DNA of 64,000 nt from Variovorax sp. HW608 (GTDB lineage: Bacteria; Pseudomonadota; Gammaproteobacteria; Burkholderiales; Burkholderiaceae_C). Shown piece by piece: positions 25,266 through 34,993 of this stretch (the first letter of the stretch is position 1; the number at the start of each line of letters is the position of its first letter). The notes under the pieces are model-generated. The model did no database searches. It had not been told where the DNA came from and saw only the letters and a list, made by a program, of their open reading frames with translations. A program made the translations under genes and the position numbers. The DNA lies in contig NZ_LT607803.1 in assembly GCF_900090195.1 (NCBI RefSeq), positions 6,040,229 to 6,104,228 of the forward strand. Reading direction: 5' to 3'.

Positions 25266-27097
25266 CAGAAAGCCTCCTCGGGCAATGTGGCGCAGGTCGG
25301 GTCGCGCGACTCGACGACATTGAGCCAGGCGCCGATCTTCGGCAGTTCGTAGTTGAAGAAAAAGTCCGTTGCGCCGACGCGGCCCGCGGTGGCCGGCAGC
25401 GACTTCGCGCCGTCGGCCTGCAAGGCGCGGTGCGCGACGTCGAGCCAGATCCAGGCCAGCACCACGTGGCCGAAGGCCTGCATGTACGGCACGGCGTTGG
25501 CCAGTGCCTCCTGCGGATTGCCGGTGGACCATGCGGCCTTCGTCGCGGCGGCCACACGTTGCAGCGCCGCGCCGAGGGCCTTGGCATGGCCGGCCAGCGC
25601 GGGCAGCGCGGCGGCGCGCTCGATGGTAGCCGCGATCCGGGCGCCCAGGAGCGTGAGGCCGCGTCCGTCTTCCATCAGCACCTTGCGTCCGAGCAGGTCG
25701 GTCGCCTGGATGCCGTGCGTGCCCTCGTGGATCATGTTCAGGCGGTTGTCGCGCCAGTACTGCTCGACCGGAAAATCCCGCGTGTAGCCATAGCCGCCAT
25801 GGATCTGGATCGCGAGCGAATTGGCTTCGAGGCACCACTCGCTCGGCCAGCTCTTGGCGATCGGGGTCAACACCTCCAGCAGCAGCCGCGCATCATCGGC
25901 GGCTTCGGGCGTGCCGGTCTTCTGCTCGTCCACCAGCCGGGCGCAGTAGAGCTCCAGCGCGAGGGCGCCCTCGCAATACGCCTTCTGCGCGAGCAGCATG
26001 CGGCGCACGTCGCTGTGCTCGATGATGCGCACCTGCGGCTTCGCGGAATCCTTGCCCGCCGGCCCGACAGGACGACCCTGCGGGCGCGCCTTCGCGTACT
26101 CGAGCGAGGCGTGGTAGCCGGCCATGCCGAGCATCACCGCCGCGGTGCCGACGCCGATGCGCGCCTCGTTCATCATGTGGAACATGCAGTGCAGGCCCTT
26201 GCCGGGCTGGCCGACCAGGTAGCCGACCGCGCCGGCCTTGCCGCCCACCGGGTACTTGCCTTCGCCGAAGTTGAGCAGCGTGTTGGTGGTGCCGCGCCAG
26301 CCGAGCTTGTGGTTCAGGCCGGCCAGCGCCACGTCGTTGCGTTCGCCGGTGAGTTGCCCCTTCGTGTCGACCATGCGCTTGGGCACGATGAAAAGCGAAA
26401 TGCCGCGCGTGCCCGGAATCAGCTTGCCGTTCTGGTCGGGGATCTTGGCGAGCACGATGTGCACGATGTTCTCGGTCAGCTCGTGGTCGCCCGAAGAGAT
26501 CCACATTTTGTTGCCGGTAAGCCGAAAGCGCGGCCCGAGCGGATCGTCCTGGAAATCAGGGCCGTCGGGCACCGCCCGCGTCGCCACGTCGCTGAGGCTG
26601 GAGCCGGCCTGCGGCTCGGACAGGCACATGGTGCCCGCCCAGCGGCCCGAGAACTCGTTCTTGGCGAAGACCTCCTTCTGCATCTCGGTGCCGTGCACCA
26701 TCAGCAGGTTGGCGTTGCCGCTCGTGAGCATGTTCGAGCCGATGCTGACCGAGGCCATGGCGAAGAAACTGTTGGCCGCTGCCTGCACGGTGTAGGGCAA
26801 CTGCATGCCGCCGATGTCGTAGTCCTGCGCTGCGCTCATCATGCCGGACTCGACGAAGGCCTTGTGCGCATCGTGCGTGGCCTGCGGCAGGATCACCTTC
26901 TCGCCGTCGAAATGCGGCTCCTGGGTGTCGACGGTGCGGTTGAATGGCGCGTACTTCTCGCGCGCGATGCGCTCGCAGGTGTCGAGCACCGCGTCGAAGG
27001 TCTCGCGCGAATGGTCGGCAAACCGCTCGCGCTCGTTGAGCGACTCGGCATGGAGCCAGTCGTACAGTAGGAAATCAAGAGTAGGACGAAGGCTCAT
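25265..27097 (-). CDS. Acyl-CoA dehydrogenase, long form (about 610 residues)
   Basis: A 610-residue flavoenzyme with the three-part acyl-CoA dehydrogenase fold and a C-terminal extension, as in the large AcdA/FadE-like group. Visible motifs include MCLSEPQAGSSLSDVATRA in the FAD/substrate region, RLTGNKMWISSGDHELTEN, and QIHGGYGYTRDFPVEQYWRD near the active site. It introduces the first double bond of beta-oxidation. Downstream is the small membrane protein with a one-base overlap. Between it and the upstream thiolase lies a dispersed repeat (27152-27218). The start ATG is at 27095-27097. Confidence 0.9.
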   Translation of the reverse strand: MSLRPTLDFLLYDWLHAESLNERERFADHSRETFDAVLDTCERIAREKYAPFNRTVDTQEPHFDGEKVILPQATHDAHKAFVESGMMSAAQDYDIGGMQLPYTVQAAANSFFAMASVSIGSNMLTSGNANLLMVHGTEMQKEVFAKNEFSGRWAGTMCLSEPQAGSSLSDVATRAVPDGPDFQDDPLGPRFRLTGNKMWISSGDHELTENIVHIVLAKIPDQNGKLIPGTRGISLFIVPKRMVDTKGQLTGERNDVALAGLNHKLGWRGTTNTLLNFGEGKYPVGGKAGAVGYLVGQPGKGLHCMFHMMNEARIGVGTAAVMLGMAGYHASLEYAKARPQGRPVGPAGKDSAKPQVRIIEHSDVRRMLLAQKAYCEGALALELYCARLVDEQKTGTPEAADDARLLLEVLTPIAKSWPSEWCLEANSLAIQIHGGYGYTRDFPVEQYWRDNRLNMIHEGTHGIQATDLLGRKVLMEDGRGLTLLGARIAATIERAAALPALAGHAKALGAALQRVAAATKAAWSTGNPQEALANAVPYMQAFGHVVLAWIWLDVAHRALQADGAKSLPATAGRVGATDFFFNYELPKIGAWLNVVESRDPTCATLPEEAF

Positions 27098-27151
27098 GGT
27101 TGGTTCTCAATGCAACGGCCCGAAGGCCGGATACCCCGCGGAACCGGCTCT

Positions 27152-27218
27152 GCCGGGCCGCTGGGGTTGCCCCCGGCAGGGGGTGGAGAGCGACACGAAG
27201 TGCGCGAGCCTGGGGGCG
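27152..27218 (+). repeat. Dispersed intergenic repeat, copy C
   Basis: This copy reads GCCGGGCCGCTGGGG early and ends GCGACACGAAGTGCGCGAGC then CTGGGGGC. It shares the GACAC-AAGTG and GAGC-TGGGG core with copies at 41735-41803, 53800-53866 and (inverted) 59378-59460. It lies between the thiolase stop and the acyl-CoA dehydrogenase start, in the opposite orientation to those genes. The internal GTTGCCCCCGGCAGGGGG can fold on itself. Confidence 0.7.
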
Positions 27219-27220
27219 AG

Positions 27221-28396
27221 CTACAAGATTTCGAACACGCCGGCCGCACCCATGCCGCCGCCGATGCACATCGTCACGACCACCTTCTTTGCGCCGCGGC
27301 GCTTGCCTTCGATCAGCGCATGGCCGGTCAGGCGCTGGCCGCTCACGCCGTAGGGGTGGCCGACGGCGATCGCGCCGCCGTTGACGTTCAGGCGGTCGCC
27401 CGGGATGCCGAGCTTGTCGCGGCAGTAGATCACCTGCACCGCGAAGGCTTCGTTGAGTTCCCAGAGGTCGATGTCGCTGACCTTGAGGCCCAGCCGCTTG
27501 AGGACCTTCGGCACCGCGAACACCGGGCCGATGCCCATTTCGTCAGGCTCGCAGCCCGCGACCGCGAAGCCGAGGAAGCGGCCGAGGGGCTTGAGGCCCT
27601 TCTGCTCGGCGTACTTCTCGTCGACCACCACGCAGGCACCGCCGCCGTCGGAGAACTGGCTGGCGTTGCCCGCCGAGATCAGTCCGCCCGGCAGCGCCGA
27701 GCGGATGCCGCTGATGCCCTCCTTGGTGGTGCCGGGGCGGATGCCTTCGTCGTTCTCGACCGTGACTTCCTTGGTGCGCAGGCCCATCACCGGATCGGCG
27801 ACGCCGGCCAGCACGGTGATCGGCGCGATCTCGGCCTTGAAGAGGCCGGCTTCGAGCGCCGCGCTGGCCTTCTGCTGGCTGGCGGCGCCGTACTCGTCCA
27901 TCGCATCGCGGCCGATGTTGTAGCGCTTGGCGACCTGCTCCGCCGTCTGCAGCATGTTCCAGTAGATCTCGGGCTTGTGCTTGACCAGCCACGGATCGGC
28001 CAGCATGTGCTTGTTGGCTTCGTTCTGCACGCAGGAGATGCTCTCGACGCCGCCGGCGACGTAGACCTCGCCCTCGCCCGCGATGATGCGCTGGGCCGCG
28101 GTCGCGATGGTCTGCAGGCCCGACGAACAGAAGCGGTTGATGGTCATGCCCGAGGTGGTGATCGGCAGGCCGGCACGCAGCGCGATCTGGCGTGCGATGT
28201 TGGAGCCGGTCGCGCCTTCAGGCGTGGCGCAACCCATGATCACGTCATCCACTTCGGCCGGATCGATGCCGGCGCGCTGGACCGCATGCTGCACCGCGTG
28301 GCCGCCGAGCGTGGCGCCGTGCGTCATGTTGAAGGAGCCCTTCCAGCTCTTGGCGAGCGGCGTGCGGGCGGTGGAGACGATGACGGCGCTGGTCAT
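27221..28396 (-). CDS. Acetyl-CoA C-acyltransferase (thiolase)
   Basis: A 391-residue thiolase. The nucleophile Cys90 sits in NRFCSSGLQ, the His is in [11 protein letters not shown], and the second Cys in [20 protein letters not shown] is also conserved. It carries out the last step of beta-oxidation (or the reverse condensation). The true start is the ATG at 28394-28396, [13 protein letters not shown]; the longer reading frame upstream is not needed. It follows the M20 hydrolase by 31 bases. Whether it is a degradative FadA type or a biosynthetic PhaA type is not decided by sequence alone, but the setting favours degradation. Confidence 0.92.
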   Translation of the reverse strand: MTSAVIVSTARTPLAKSWKGSFNMTHGATLGGHAVQHAVQRAGIDPAEVDDVIMGCATPEGATGSNIARQIALRAGLPITTSGMTINRFCSSGLQTIATAAQRIIAGEGEVYVAGGVESISCVQNEANKHMLADPWLVKHKPEIYWNMLQTAEQVAKRYNIGRDAMDEYGAASQQKASAALEAGLFKAEIAPITVLAGVADPVMGLRTKEVTVENDEGIRPGTTKEGISGIRSALPGGLISAGNASQFSDGGGACVVVDEKYAEQKGLKPLGRFLGFAVAGCEPDEMGIGPVFAVPKVLKRLGLKVSDIDLWELNEAFAVQVIYCRDKLGIPGDRLNVNGGAIAVGHPYGVSGQRLTGHALIEGKRRGAKKVVVTMCIGGGMGAAGVFEIL

Positions 28397-28427
28397 GGTG
28401 TGGTCCTTTGAAGAAGAGGGATGTCGG

Positions 28428-29897
28428 TTACTGGGGCTGCGCGGCGTTGCGCAGCAGCTGCTGATAGAAATTGATCGCCTCGCCGTAGTTCGAGATGGCG
28501 AGACGCTCGTTGGTGCCGTGGAAGCGCGCCAGGTCCTCGCTCTTCGCGCGGTACGGCGAGAAGCGGTAGACCGAGTCACTGATGAGACTGAAGTGGCGCG
28601 AATCGGTGGCGGCGGTCATCAGGCCCGGGGCGACGATGGCGTCGGGAAACGTCTGCCGCACCGTGTGCTCGATCGCGCGATAGCCGTTGGCCTCGGTCGG
28701 CGAGACCGGCGACGGCTCCGAGTTGCCCGGGTAGCGCTTGACCTGGATCGCGTCGTTGCCGAGCGCCTTTTTCAGGTGCGCTTCGACGCTGTCGATGGTG
28801 TCGCCCGGCAGGATGCGGAAGTTCACGGCCGCCTCGGCGCGGCCCGGCAGGACGTTGTCCTTGTTGCCGGCGCGCACGATGGTCAGCGCGGTGGTCGTGC
28901 GCAGCATGGCGTTGCTGCTCGGGCTCTTCTCGAGCTGGCTTTCCACCAGCGGCCCGCTGAGCCACAGATTCGACAGCAGCACGCGGTTGAGGCCGCTCAT
29001 CTCCGGCGCAAGGGTGCCGAACATCTGGCCCGCGATGCCCTTGATGCCACCCGGCATCGGCGTGGCTTCGAGCCGCGCGAGCGCCGCGCTCATCTGGCCG
29101 ATCGCGCTGTGCGCTGGCGGCATCGACGAGTGGCCCGGCGCGGTGTCGAGCGACAGGAAAAAGGTCGCATAGCCCTTCTCCGCCAGGCCGATCAGCGCCG
29201 AAGGCTTCGACAGGCCCGGCAGCACGCCGTCGAGCACCAAGAGGCCTTCGTCGAGCACCCAGTCGAGCCGCACGCCGCGCGACTTGAGCAGCTCGGCGAT
29301 CGGCAGCGCGCCACGCAGGCCGCTCACCTCCTCGTCGTCGCCCATCACGAGGTAGACCGTCTGCGTGGGCTTGAAGCCGCTCGCGACCAGCGCCTCGACG
29401 GCTTCCATCTGCGCGAACAGGTTGCCCTTGTCGTCGAGCGCACCGCGGCCCCAGATGAAGCCGTCCTCGATCACGCCGCCGAAGGGGTCGACCTTCCAGG
29501 CCTTCTCGGTGCCGGGCGCGATCGGCACCATGTCCTGGTGCGCCATCAGCGCAACGGGCCTGGCCTGCGGATCGGAGCCGGTCCAGGTGTAGAGCAGCGC
29601 GTGCTGCCCGATCACTTCCTTCTTGAGGGTGGCGTGGACCTTCGGGAACTGCTCGGCGAGGTAGGCATGCAGCTTGTCGAATTCCGCCGCGTTGCCGGCA
29701 GGATCGTCGAGGCTGGACACCGTGCGGAACCGGATCCCGCCCGCCAGCCGCCTGGCGGCGGCCTGCACATCGATCGCGAGCGGCGCCGCGGGCGTCACGG
29801 CAACCTGCCGTGACGGCGTGCGCCAGGTGTTGACCGCCATCGCCGCCACCCCTCCCGCGATCACCAGCACCAGCGCAAGGAACGCACGTTTCAGCAT
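28428..29897 (-). CDS. Membrane-anchored M20 hydrolase, PM20D1-like
   Basis: A 489-residue zinc hydrolase. One N-terminal helix (about 4-23) would tether it with the active site in the periplasm. Metal and catalytic residues are visible: His120-x-Asp122 (MAHQDMVP), GRGALDDKG (Asp155/156) and GDDEE (Glu189/190). The GRGALDDK and DDEE patterns and overall length match PM20D1, which hydrolyses or forms N-acyl amino acids, better than the cytoplasmic dipeptidases. It lies between the thiolase and the fadB-like gene in the same direction. This suggests release of fatty acids from N-acyl amino acids ahead of beta-oxidation, which is inference. Confidence 0.85.
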   Translation of the reverse strand: MLKRAFLALVLVIAGGVAAMAVNTWRTPSRQVAVTPAAPLAIDVQAAARRLAGGIRFRTVSSLDDPAGNAAEFDKLHAYLAEQFPKVHATLKKEVIGQHALLYTWTGSDPQARPVALMAHQDMVPIAPGTEKAWKVDPFGGVIEDGFIWGRGALDDKGNLFAQMEAVEALVASGFKPTQTVYLVMGDDEEVSGLRGALPIAELLKSRGVRLDWVLDEGLLVLDGVLPGLSKPSALIGLAEKGYATFFLSLDTAPGHSSMPPAHSAIGQMSAALARLEATPMPGGIKGIAGQMFGTLAPEMSGLNRVLLSNLWLSGPLVESQLEKSPSSNAMLRTTTALTIVRAGNKDNVLPGRAEAAVNFRILPGDTIDSVEAHLKKALGNDAIQVKRYPGNSEPSPVSPTEANGYRAIEHTVRQTFPDAIVAPGLMTAATDSRHFSLISDSVYRFSPYRAKSEDLARFHGTNERLAISNYGEAINFYQQLLRNAAQPQ

Positions 29898-29916
29898 GGA
29901 ACGGTCTCGCCTCCGC

Positions 29917-32022
29917 TCAGCTGAACGACTTGCCTTCGGCCACCAGCTTCTGGATCAACCCGGCGGGCTGCCAGAACTTCGCGTCGTCGTGCGGGTTCTT
30001 CGCGAAGCGCTTCATCGACTCGGCGACGTTGAAGAGGCCGACCTGCGACGCGTAGTGCATCGGGCCGCCGCGCCAGATCGGGAAGCCGTAGCCGGTCAGG
30101 TACACCATGTCGATGTCGCCCGCCTTCGACGCAATGCCGTCTTCGAGGATGTGCGCGCCTTCGTTGACGAGCGAATACACCAGGCGCTGCACGATCTCTT
30201 CGTCGGAGATCTTGCGCGGCGTGATGCCGAGTTCCTTGCGGTGGTCCTCGATCATCTTGTTGACCAGGTCCGACGGAATCGCATCGCGCTTGCCGGGCTG
30301 GTAGTCGTACCACCCTGCCCCGGTCTTCTGGCCGAAGCGGCCGAGTTCGCAGAGCTTGTCGGCCGTGCGGCTGTACTTCATGTCGGCGATCTCGGTCGCG
30401 CGGCGCTTGCGGATCGCCCAGCCGATGTCGTTGCCGGCCAGGTCGCCCATGCGGAACGGGCCCATCGCGAAGCCGAACTTCTCGATCGCCTTGTCGACTT
30501 GCTGCGGCGTCGCGCCTTCGTCGAGCAGGAAGCCCGCTTGCCGCGAGTACTGCTCGATCATGCGGTTGCCGATGAAGCCGTCGCAGACGCCCGAGACCAC
30601 GGCCGTCTTCTTGATCTTCTTGGCGATGCCCATCACGGTGGCGAGCACGTCCTTGGCGGTTGCCTTGCCGCGCACCACTTCCAGGAGCTTCATCACATTG
30701 GCCGGGCTGAAGAAGTGCATGCCGACCACGTCCTGCGGACGCTTGGTGAAGGCCGCGATCTTGTCCACGTCGAGCGTGGAGGTGTTCGAGGCGAGGATCG
30801 CGCCGGGCTTGATCACGCGGTCGAGCTCGCTGAACACCTTTTCCTTGACGCCGAGTTCCTCGAAGACGGCCTCGATGACGAGGTCGACGTCCTTCAGGTC
30901 GTCGTAGGACAGCGTGGTCTTGAGCAGGGCCATGCGCTCTGCGTACTTGTCCTGCTTGAGCTTGCCCTTCTTGACCTGCGCCTCGTAGTTCTTCTTGATC
31001 GTCGCGATGCCGCGGTCGAGCGCTTCCTGCTTCATCTCGAGGATGGTGACCGGGATGCCGGCATTCAGGAAGTTCATCGAGATGCCGCCGCCCATGGTGC
31101 CGGCGCCGACCACGCCGACCGACTTGACCGCGCGCTGGGGCGTGTCGCCGGGCACGTCCGGAATGTGCGAGGCGGCGCGCTCGGCCATGAACAGGTGGCG
31201 CAGCGCGATCGATTCGGGCGTGAACATCAATGCGGTGAAGATGCGGCGCTCTTCGGCCATGCCCTCGTCGAACTTCATCTTCGTGGCGGCCTGCACCGCA
31301 TCGACGCACTTGAGCGGCGCCGGATAGTTCTTCGACATGCCGCCGACCATGTTGCGCGCGAACTGGAAGTAGGCGTCGCCCTGTGGGTGCTTGCACGGCA
31401 GGTTGCGCACCAGCGGCAGGGCCTCGCCCGTCTTGCCGGCCACCGACTTCGCGAACTCGATGGCTTCGTCGAACAGCGACTCGGCCGATGCGGCCAGCTT
31501 GTCGAACAGCTTCTGGCCCGGCAGCGATGCGAGCATCTCGCTCTTGACCGGCTCGCCGCTCACGATCATGTTGAGCGCGGTCTCGACGCCGAGCACGCGC
31601 GGCAGGCGCTGGGTGCCGCCGGCGCCGGGGACGAGGCCCAGCTTGACCTCAGGCAGCGCGACATTGGCGCCCGGTGCAGCCACGCGGTAGTGGCAGCCGA
31701 GCGCCAGTTCGAGACCGCCGCCCATGCAGACGGAATGGATCGCGGCGACGATCGGCTTGGTCGAGGCTTCGAGCGCGAGGATCACGCTCAGCAGGTTGGG
31801 TTCCTGCAGCGCCTTGGGCGTGCCGAATTCCTTGATGTCCGCACCGCCCGAGAAGGCCTTGCCGGCGCCCGTGATGACGATCGCCTTCACCGCGGGATCG
31901 TCGATGGCCTTGGAGAGACCGTCCGTGATACCGATGCGCGTCGAGAAACCGAGGCCATTGACCGGGGGGTTGGTCATGGTGATCACGGCGACGTCGCCGA
32001 GCACTTTGTATTCAGCCGTCAT
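29917..32022 (-). CDS. fadJ: Enoyl-CoA hydratase/3-hydroxyacyl-CoA dehydrogenase fusion
   Basis: A 701-residue bifunctional beta-oxidation enzyme. The N-terminal crotonase domain (about 1-190) has SGGADIKEF and the two catalytic glutamates Glu105 (GGGLELALG) and Glu125 ([14 protein letters not shown]). The NAD-binding domain begins at [12 protein letters not shown] (303-313), and [11 protein letters not shown] carries the dehydrogenase His. FadB of E. coli is 729 residues. The ATG at 32020-32022 has AAAGGAA seven bases upstream; the 20 residues further upstream are not part of the protein. A 20-base dyad 84 bases upstream may be an operator. FadB and FadJ cannot be told apart here. Confidence 0.92.
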   Translation of the reverse strand: MTAEYKVLGDVAVITMTNPPVNGLGFSTRIGITDGLSKAIDDPAVKAIVITGAGKAFSGGADIKEFGTPKALQEPNLLSVILALEASTKPIVAAIHSVCMGGGLELALGCHYRVAAPGANVALPEVKLGLVPGAGGTQRLPRVLGVETALNMIVSGEPVKSEMLASLPGQKLFDKLAASAESLFDEAIEFAKSVAGKTGEALPLVRNLPCKHPQGDAYFQFARNMVGGMSKNYPAPLKCVDAVQAATKMKFDEGMAEERRIFTALMFTPESIALRHLFMAERAASHIPDVPGDTPQRAVKSVGVVGAGTMGGGISMNFLNAGIPVTILEMKQEALDRGIATIKKNYEAQVKKGKLKQDKYAERMALLKTTLSYDDLKDVDLVIEAVFEELGVKEKVFSELDRVIKPGAILASNTSTLDVDKIAAFTKRPQDVVGMHFFSPANVMKLLEVVRGKATAKDVLATVMGIAKKIKKTAVVSGVCDGFIGNRMIEQYSRQAGFLLDEGATPQQVDKAIEKFGFAMGPFRMGDLAGNDIGWAIRKRRATEIADMKYSRTADKLCELGRFGQKTGAGWYDYQPGKRDAIPSDLVNKMIEDHRKELGITPRKISDEEIVQRLVYSLVNEGAHILEDGIASKAGDIDMVYLTGYGFPIWRGGPMHYASQVGLFNVAESMKRFAKNPHDDAKFWQPAGLIQKLVAEGKSFS

Positions 32023-32105
32023 GCTGCGTTCCTTTGGATTGGGAGAGGATCGAAAAAACGGGTTCGAAGACCTCGCCGCCATCGACGCCGAGGACTCCGC
32101 ACTTA

Positions 32106-32125
32106 AAAAGCACGAGTGTTCTTTT
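32106..32125. promoter_or_regulatory. 20-bp dyad, candidate acyl-CoA-responsive operator
   Basis: AAAAGCAC (32106-32113), GAGT, GTTCTTTT (32118-32125): the arms match at 7 of 8 positions. It lies 84 bases upstream of the fadB-like start in an AT-rich spot and resembles the dyads bound by TetR-family fatty-acid regulators. No such regulator gene is in the window. Confidence 0.45.
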
Positions 32126-32186
32126 TTCGTCGGATTCTAGGCGTTTCGGAAGGCGCCGCAATGGCGTTCAGTCGCTACCGGGACAA

Positions 32187-32207
32187 GCTGGAAGTCAGAC
32201 TTCCAGC
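32187..32207. terminator. Hairpin spanning the livF stop codon
   Basis: GCTGGAAGT (32187-32195), loop CAG, ACTTCCAGC (32199-32207): a perfect 9-bp stem that includes the livF TGA on the minus strand. It marks the end of the liv transcript, but no T run follows, so it may protect the 3' end rather than terminate by itself. Confidence 0.4.
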
Positions 32208-32890
32208 CATTCCTTTCGGGTGGCGGCATCGGCGCGCAATGAATCGGGCGTGCCGTCGAACACGATGCTGCCGTGGCCCATGACGAGCGCGCGGTCCGAG
32301 ATCTGCATCGCAATGGTCAGCTTCTGCTCGATCAGCAGCACCGAGATGCCCTTGTCCTTGAGCGTGCGCAGGTACTGCCCCACCAGTTCGACGATCTTCG
32401 GCGCCAGGCCTTCGGTGGGCTCGTCGATGATGATCAGGTCCGGGTCGCCCATCAGCGTGCGGCACAGCGTCAGCATCTGCTGCTCGCCGCCCGAGAGCAC
32501 GCCGGCCTCGGTGTGCTGGCGCTCCCTGAGGCGCGGGAACATGCCGTACATGTCGTCGAAGGACCAGCGGCTGCCCTTGCCCGATCCCTTCTGGCCGAGC
32601 AGCAGGTTCTGGTGCACCGTCAGTTTGGGAAAGATGTCACGGTTCTCCGGCACGTAGCCGATGCCGAGGTGCGCGATCTCGTAGGCCTTGCAGTGCAGGA
32701 TGTCGCGCTCCTTCCAGCGGAGATGGCCTTCGGCATGCACGAGGCCCATGATCGCCTTCGCCGTGGTCGAGCGGCCGGAGCCGTTGCGTCCCAGCAGCGC
32801 CACGATTTCGCCGGGCCGCACGTCGAACGAAACACCGTGCAACACATGGCTCTTGCCGTAATAGGCGTGGATGTCTTGGAGTTTGAGCAT
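32195..32890 (-). CDS. livF: Branched-chain amino acid-type ABC transporter ATPase, LivF
   Basis: A 231-residue ATPase subunit. The P-loop reads GRNGSGRS (34-41): Arg40 stands where the conserved lysine of Walker A should be. LSGGEQQ and LIIIDEPTEGLAP are normal. It powers import through LivH/LivM from the cytoplasmic face with LivG. The start is the ATG at 32888-32890, one base after the livG stop; the frame could be extended, but livG would then be overlapped. Its stop lies inside a perfect hairpin. The arginine substitution should weaken ATP binding unless LivG does most of the work. Confidence 0.92.
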   Translation of the reverse strand: MLKLQDIHAYYGKSHVLHGVSFDVRPGEIVALLGRNGSGRSTTAKAIMGLVHAEGHLRWKERDILHCKAYEIAHLGIGYVPENRDIFPKLTVHQNLLLGQKGSGKGSRWSFDDMYGMFPRLRERQHTEAGVLSGGEQQMLTLCRTLMGDPDLIIIDEPTEGLAPKIVELVGQYLRTLKDKGISVLLIEQKLTIAMQISDRALVMGHGSIVFDGTPDSLRADAATRKEWLEV

Positions 32891-32891
32891 G

Positions 32892-33683
32892 TCAGTGTCC
32901 AGCACCTTGCGCATCGGCGACTGCCGAACCCAAATAGGCCTCCTGCACGCGCGCATTGGCGCGCACCGCGGCCGGCGTGTCGAAGGCGATCACCTCGCCG
33001 TAGACCACCACCGCGATCTTGTCGGCGAGGCCGAACACCACGCCCATGTCGTGCTCGACGGTCAGCAGCGTCTTGCCGACCGTCACCTGCTTGATCAGGG
33101 CGATGAAGTGCGCCGTCTCGGTCTTGCTCATGCCCGCCGTCGGCTCGTCCAGCAGGATCACGCTGGCGCCGCCGGCGATGGTCACGCCGATCTCCAGCGC
33201 GCGCTGCTCCGCGTAGGTGAGGTTCACCGCCAGCACGTCGCGCTTCTTGTCGAGGCCGACCTGGTGGATCAGTTCCTCGGTGCGCGCGTTGGCATCGTCG
33301 AGCTTCGACAGGAAGCGCAGGAAGCTGTAGCGATAGCCGAGGCTCCACAGCACGCCGCAGCGCAGGTTCTCGAACACGCTGAGCTTCGGAAAGATGTTGG
33401 TGATCTGGAAGCTGCGCGACAGGCCGAGGCGATTGATCTCGTAGGGCCTCATCCCGTCGATGCGTTGCCCGTTGAGCAGGACCTCGCCGCTGGTGGGCGC
33501 GAGCCGGCCGCTGATCAGGTTGAACAGGGTCGACTTGCCGGCGCCGTTGGGTCCGATGATGGCGATGCGTTCGCCCGCCTGCACTGCGAGGTCGACGCCC
33601 CGGATGATGTCCGTCTTGCCGAAGCTCTTTCGCAGGCCCTTGAGTTCGAGTGCACGGCCCTTCATTATTTGCGTCTCGCTCAT
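32892..33683 (-). CDS. livG: Branched-chain amino acid-type ABC transporter ATPase, LivG
   Basis: A 263-residue ATPase. Walker A GPNGAGKST is intact (44-52), LTYAEQRALEIG is the signature region and VILLDEPTAGM Walker B. LivG and LivF form the cytoplasmic ATPase pair of high-affinity LIV-type importers. Its ATG (33681-33683) overlaps the livM stop by ATGA. The signature motif YAEQ in place of LSGGQ is usual in LivG. Substrates of this importer class include branched amino acids, but also aromatic and other carboxylic acids. Confidence 0.93.
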   Translation of the reverse strand: MSETQIMKGRALELKGLRKSFGKTDIIRGVDLAVQAGERIAIIGPNGAGKSTLFNLISGRLAPTSGEVLLNGQRIDGMRPYEINRLGLSRSFQITNIFPKLSVFENLRCGVLWSLGYRYSFLRFLSKLDDANARTEELIHQVGLDKKRDVLAVNLTYAEQRALEIGVTIAGGASVILLDEPTAGMSKTETAHFIALIKQVTVGKTLLTVEHDMGVVFGLADKIAVVVYGEVIAFDTPAAVRANARVQEAYLGSAVADAQGAGH

Positions 33684-34993
33684 GTGGTCGCCCGTCGTTT
33701 GATTTCGGCTTCGATCTGCTCCTGCGCGTGGCCCCAGGCCTGGGCGAAGCGCCGGCGCATCCATTCCAGCAGGACCACGCCCACGAGGGCCACCGCCGCG
33801 GCGCCAAGCCAACTGCCGGCACTCCCGGTGTCGAGCACGAGTCCGGCAAACCGGACCTGTGGTCCCAGCGCCGCGTTCAATTGGATGTGATAGACCATTT
33901 CGACCAGTGCCGCGGCCCCCACGACCACCAGTGCGCCGGTGGCGACGAGCCCGGCGTAGAGCTTCCAGAAAGGCTTGAACAGGCCGAACTTCGCGACCCG
34001 CAGGTTCATCATGACCAGGCTGGCGACGCCGCCCGGCGCGAACATCACCATGAAGAGGAACACCAGGCCCAGATAGAGCAGCCAGGCCTTGGTGAGTTCG
34101 GACAGCATGACCGATGCGAACACCAGCAGCACCGCGCCGATGATCGGACCGAAGAAGAAACCGGCCCCGCCAAGGAAGGTGAACAGCAGATAGCCTCCGG
34201 AGCGCAGGCCGCTCAGGCTGTCGCTGGCATTCACGATCTCGAAGTTGATGGCCGACAGGCCGCCGCCGATTCCGGCGAAGAAGCCCGCGATGATGAAGGC
34301 GAAGTAGCGCACGCGCTGGGTGTTGTAGCCGATGAATTCGACCCGCTCCGGGTTGTCGCGCACCGCGTTCAGGATGCGCCCGAGCGGCGTGCCCGTGAAG
34401 GCGAACATCAGCGCCGTGCAAACGAAGCAGTAGGCCGCGATCAGGTAGTAGACCTGCAACTGCGGACCGAAGCTCAACCCGAAAAATGGCGTGCCGTACA
34501 CCCGGTTGGTCGTGACGCCGCCCTCGCCGCCGAAGAATCCGGGGAACATCAGCGCCATGGACGCCACCAGTTCACCGATGCCCAGCGTGATCATGGCGAA
34601 GGTGGTGCCCGACTTCTTGGTCGTCACGAAGCCCAGGAGGACGGCGAAGAACATGCCGCCCAGGCCGCCGACCAGCGGGATCAGCACCAGCGGCACGGGC
34701 AGGCTTCCCTGGGTCGCCAGATTCATGGCGTGGATCGCGATGAAGGCGCCCATCCCGGTGTAGACGGCGTGCCCGAAGCTCAGCATTCCACCCTGTCCGA
34801 ACAGGATGTTGTAGCTCAGGCAGATGATGACCAGGTAGCCCATCTGCGACAGCATCGTCAGCGCAAGGCCGCTGCGGAACAGCACTGGCGCCAGCAGCAG
34901 CAGCAGCGCGAACAGCGTCCAGATGACGATGCGCCCGATGTTCCAGGGCTTGAAGCGGTAGTACTGCGTTGTCATGCTTTGCGTTGCGCTCAT
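33680..34993 (-). CDS. livM: LIV-type ABC transporter permease, LivM
   Basis: A 437-residue integral membrane protein. The N-terminus carries a helix (IVIWTLFALLLLLAPVLF) and the core has the LivM pattern YNILFGQGGMLSFGHAVYTG and MGAFIAIHAMN. A C-terminal extension with one further helix (about 370-425) is longer than in E. coli LivM. The ATG at 34991-34993 shares a base with the livH stop (TGATG); a start at the TTG one codon upstream is less likely. The stop overlaps livG. Confidence 0.92.
   Translation of the reverse strand: MSATQSMTTQYYRFKPWNIGRIVIWTLFALLLLLAPVLFRSGLALTMLSQMGYLVIICLSYNILFGQGGMLSFGHAVYTGMGAFIAIHAMNLATQGSLPVPLVLIPLVGGLGGMFFAVLLGFVTTKKSGTTFAMITLGIGELVASMALMFPGFFGGEGGVTTNRVYGTPFFGLSFGPQLQVYYLIAAYCFVCTALMFAFTGTPLGRILNAVRDNPERVEFIGYNTQRVRYFAFIIAGFFAGIGGGLSAINFEIVNASDSLSGLRSGGYLLFTFLGGAGFFFGPIIGAVLLVFASVMLSELTKAWLLYLGLVFLFMVMFAPGGVASLVMMNLRVAKFGLFKPFWKLYAGLVATGALVVVGAAALVEMVYHIQLNAALGPQVRFAGLVLDTGSAGSWLGAAAVALVGVVLLEWMRRRFAQAWGHAQEQIEAEIKRRATT

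Noticed and set aside
32187..32207. Rho-independent terminator of the liv operon
   Set aside because: The stem is perfect but no T run follows on the minus strand, so I list it only as a low-confidence 3' hairpin.
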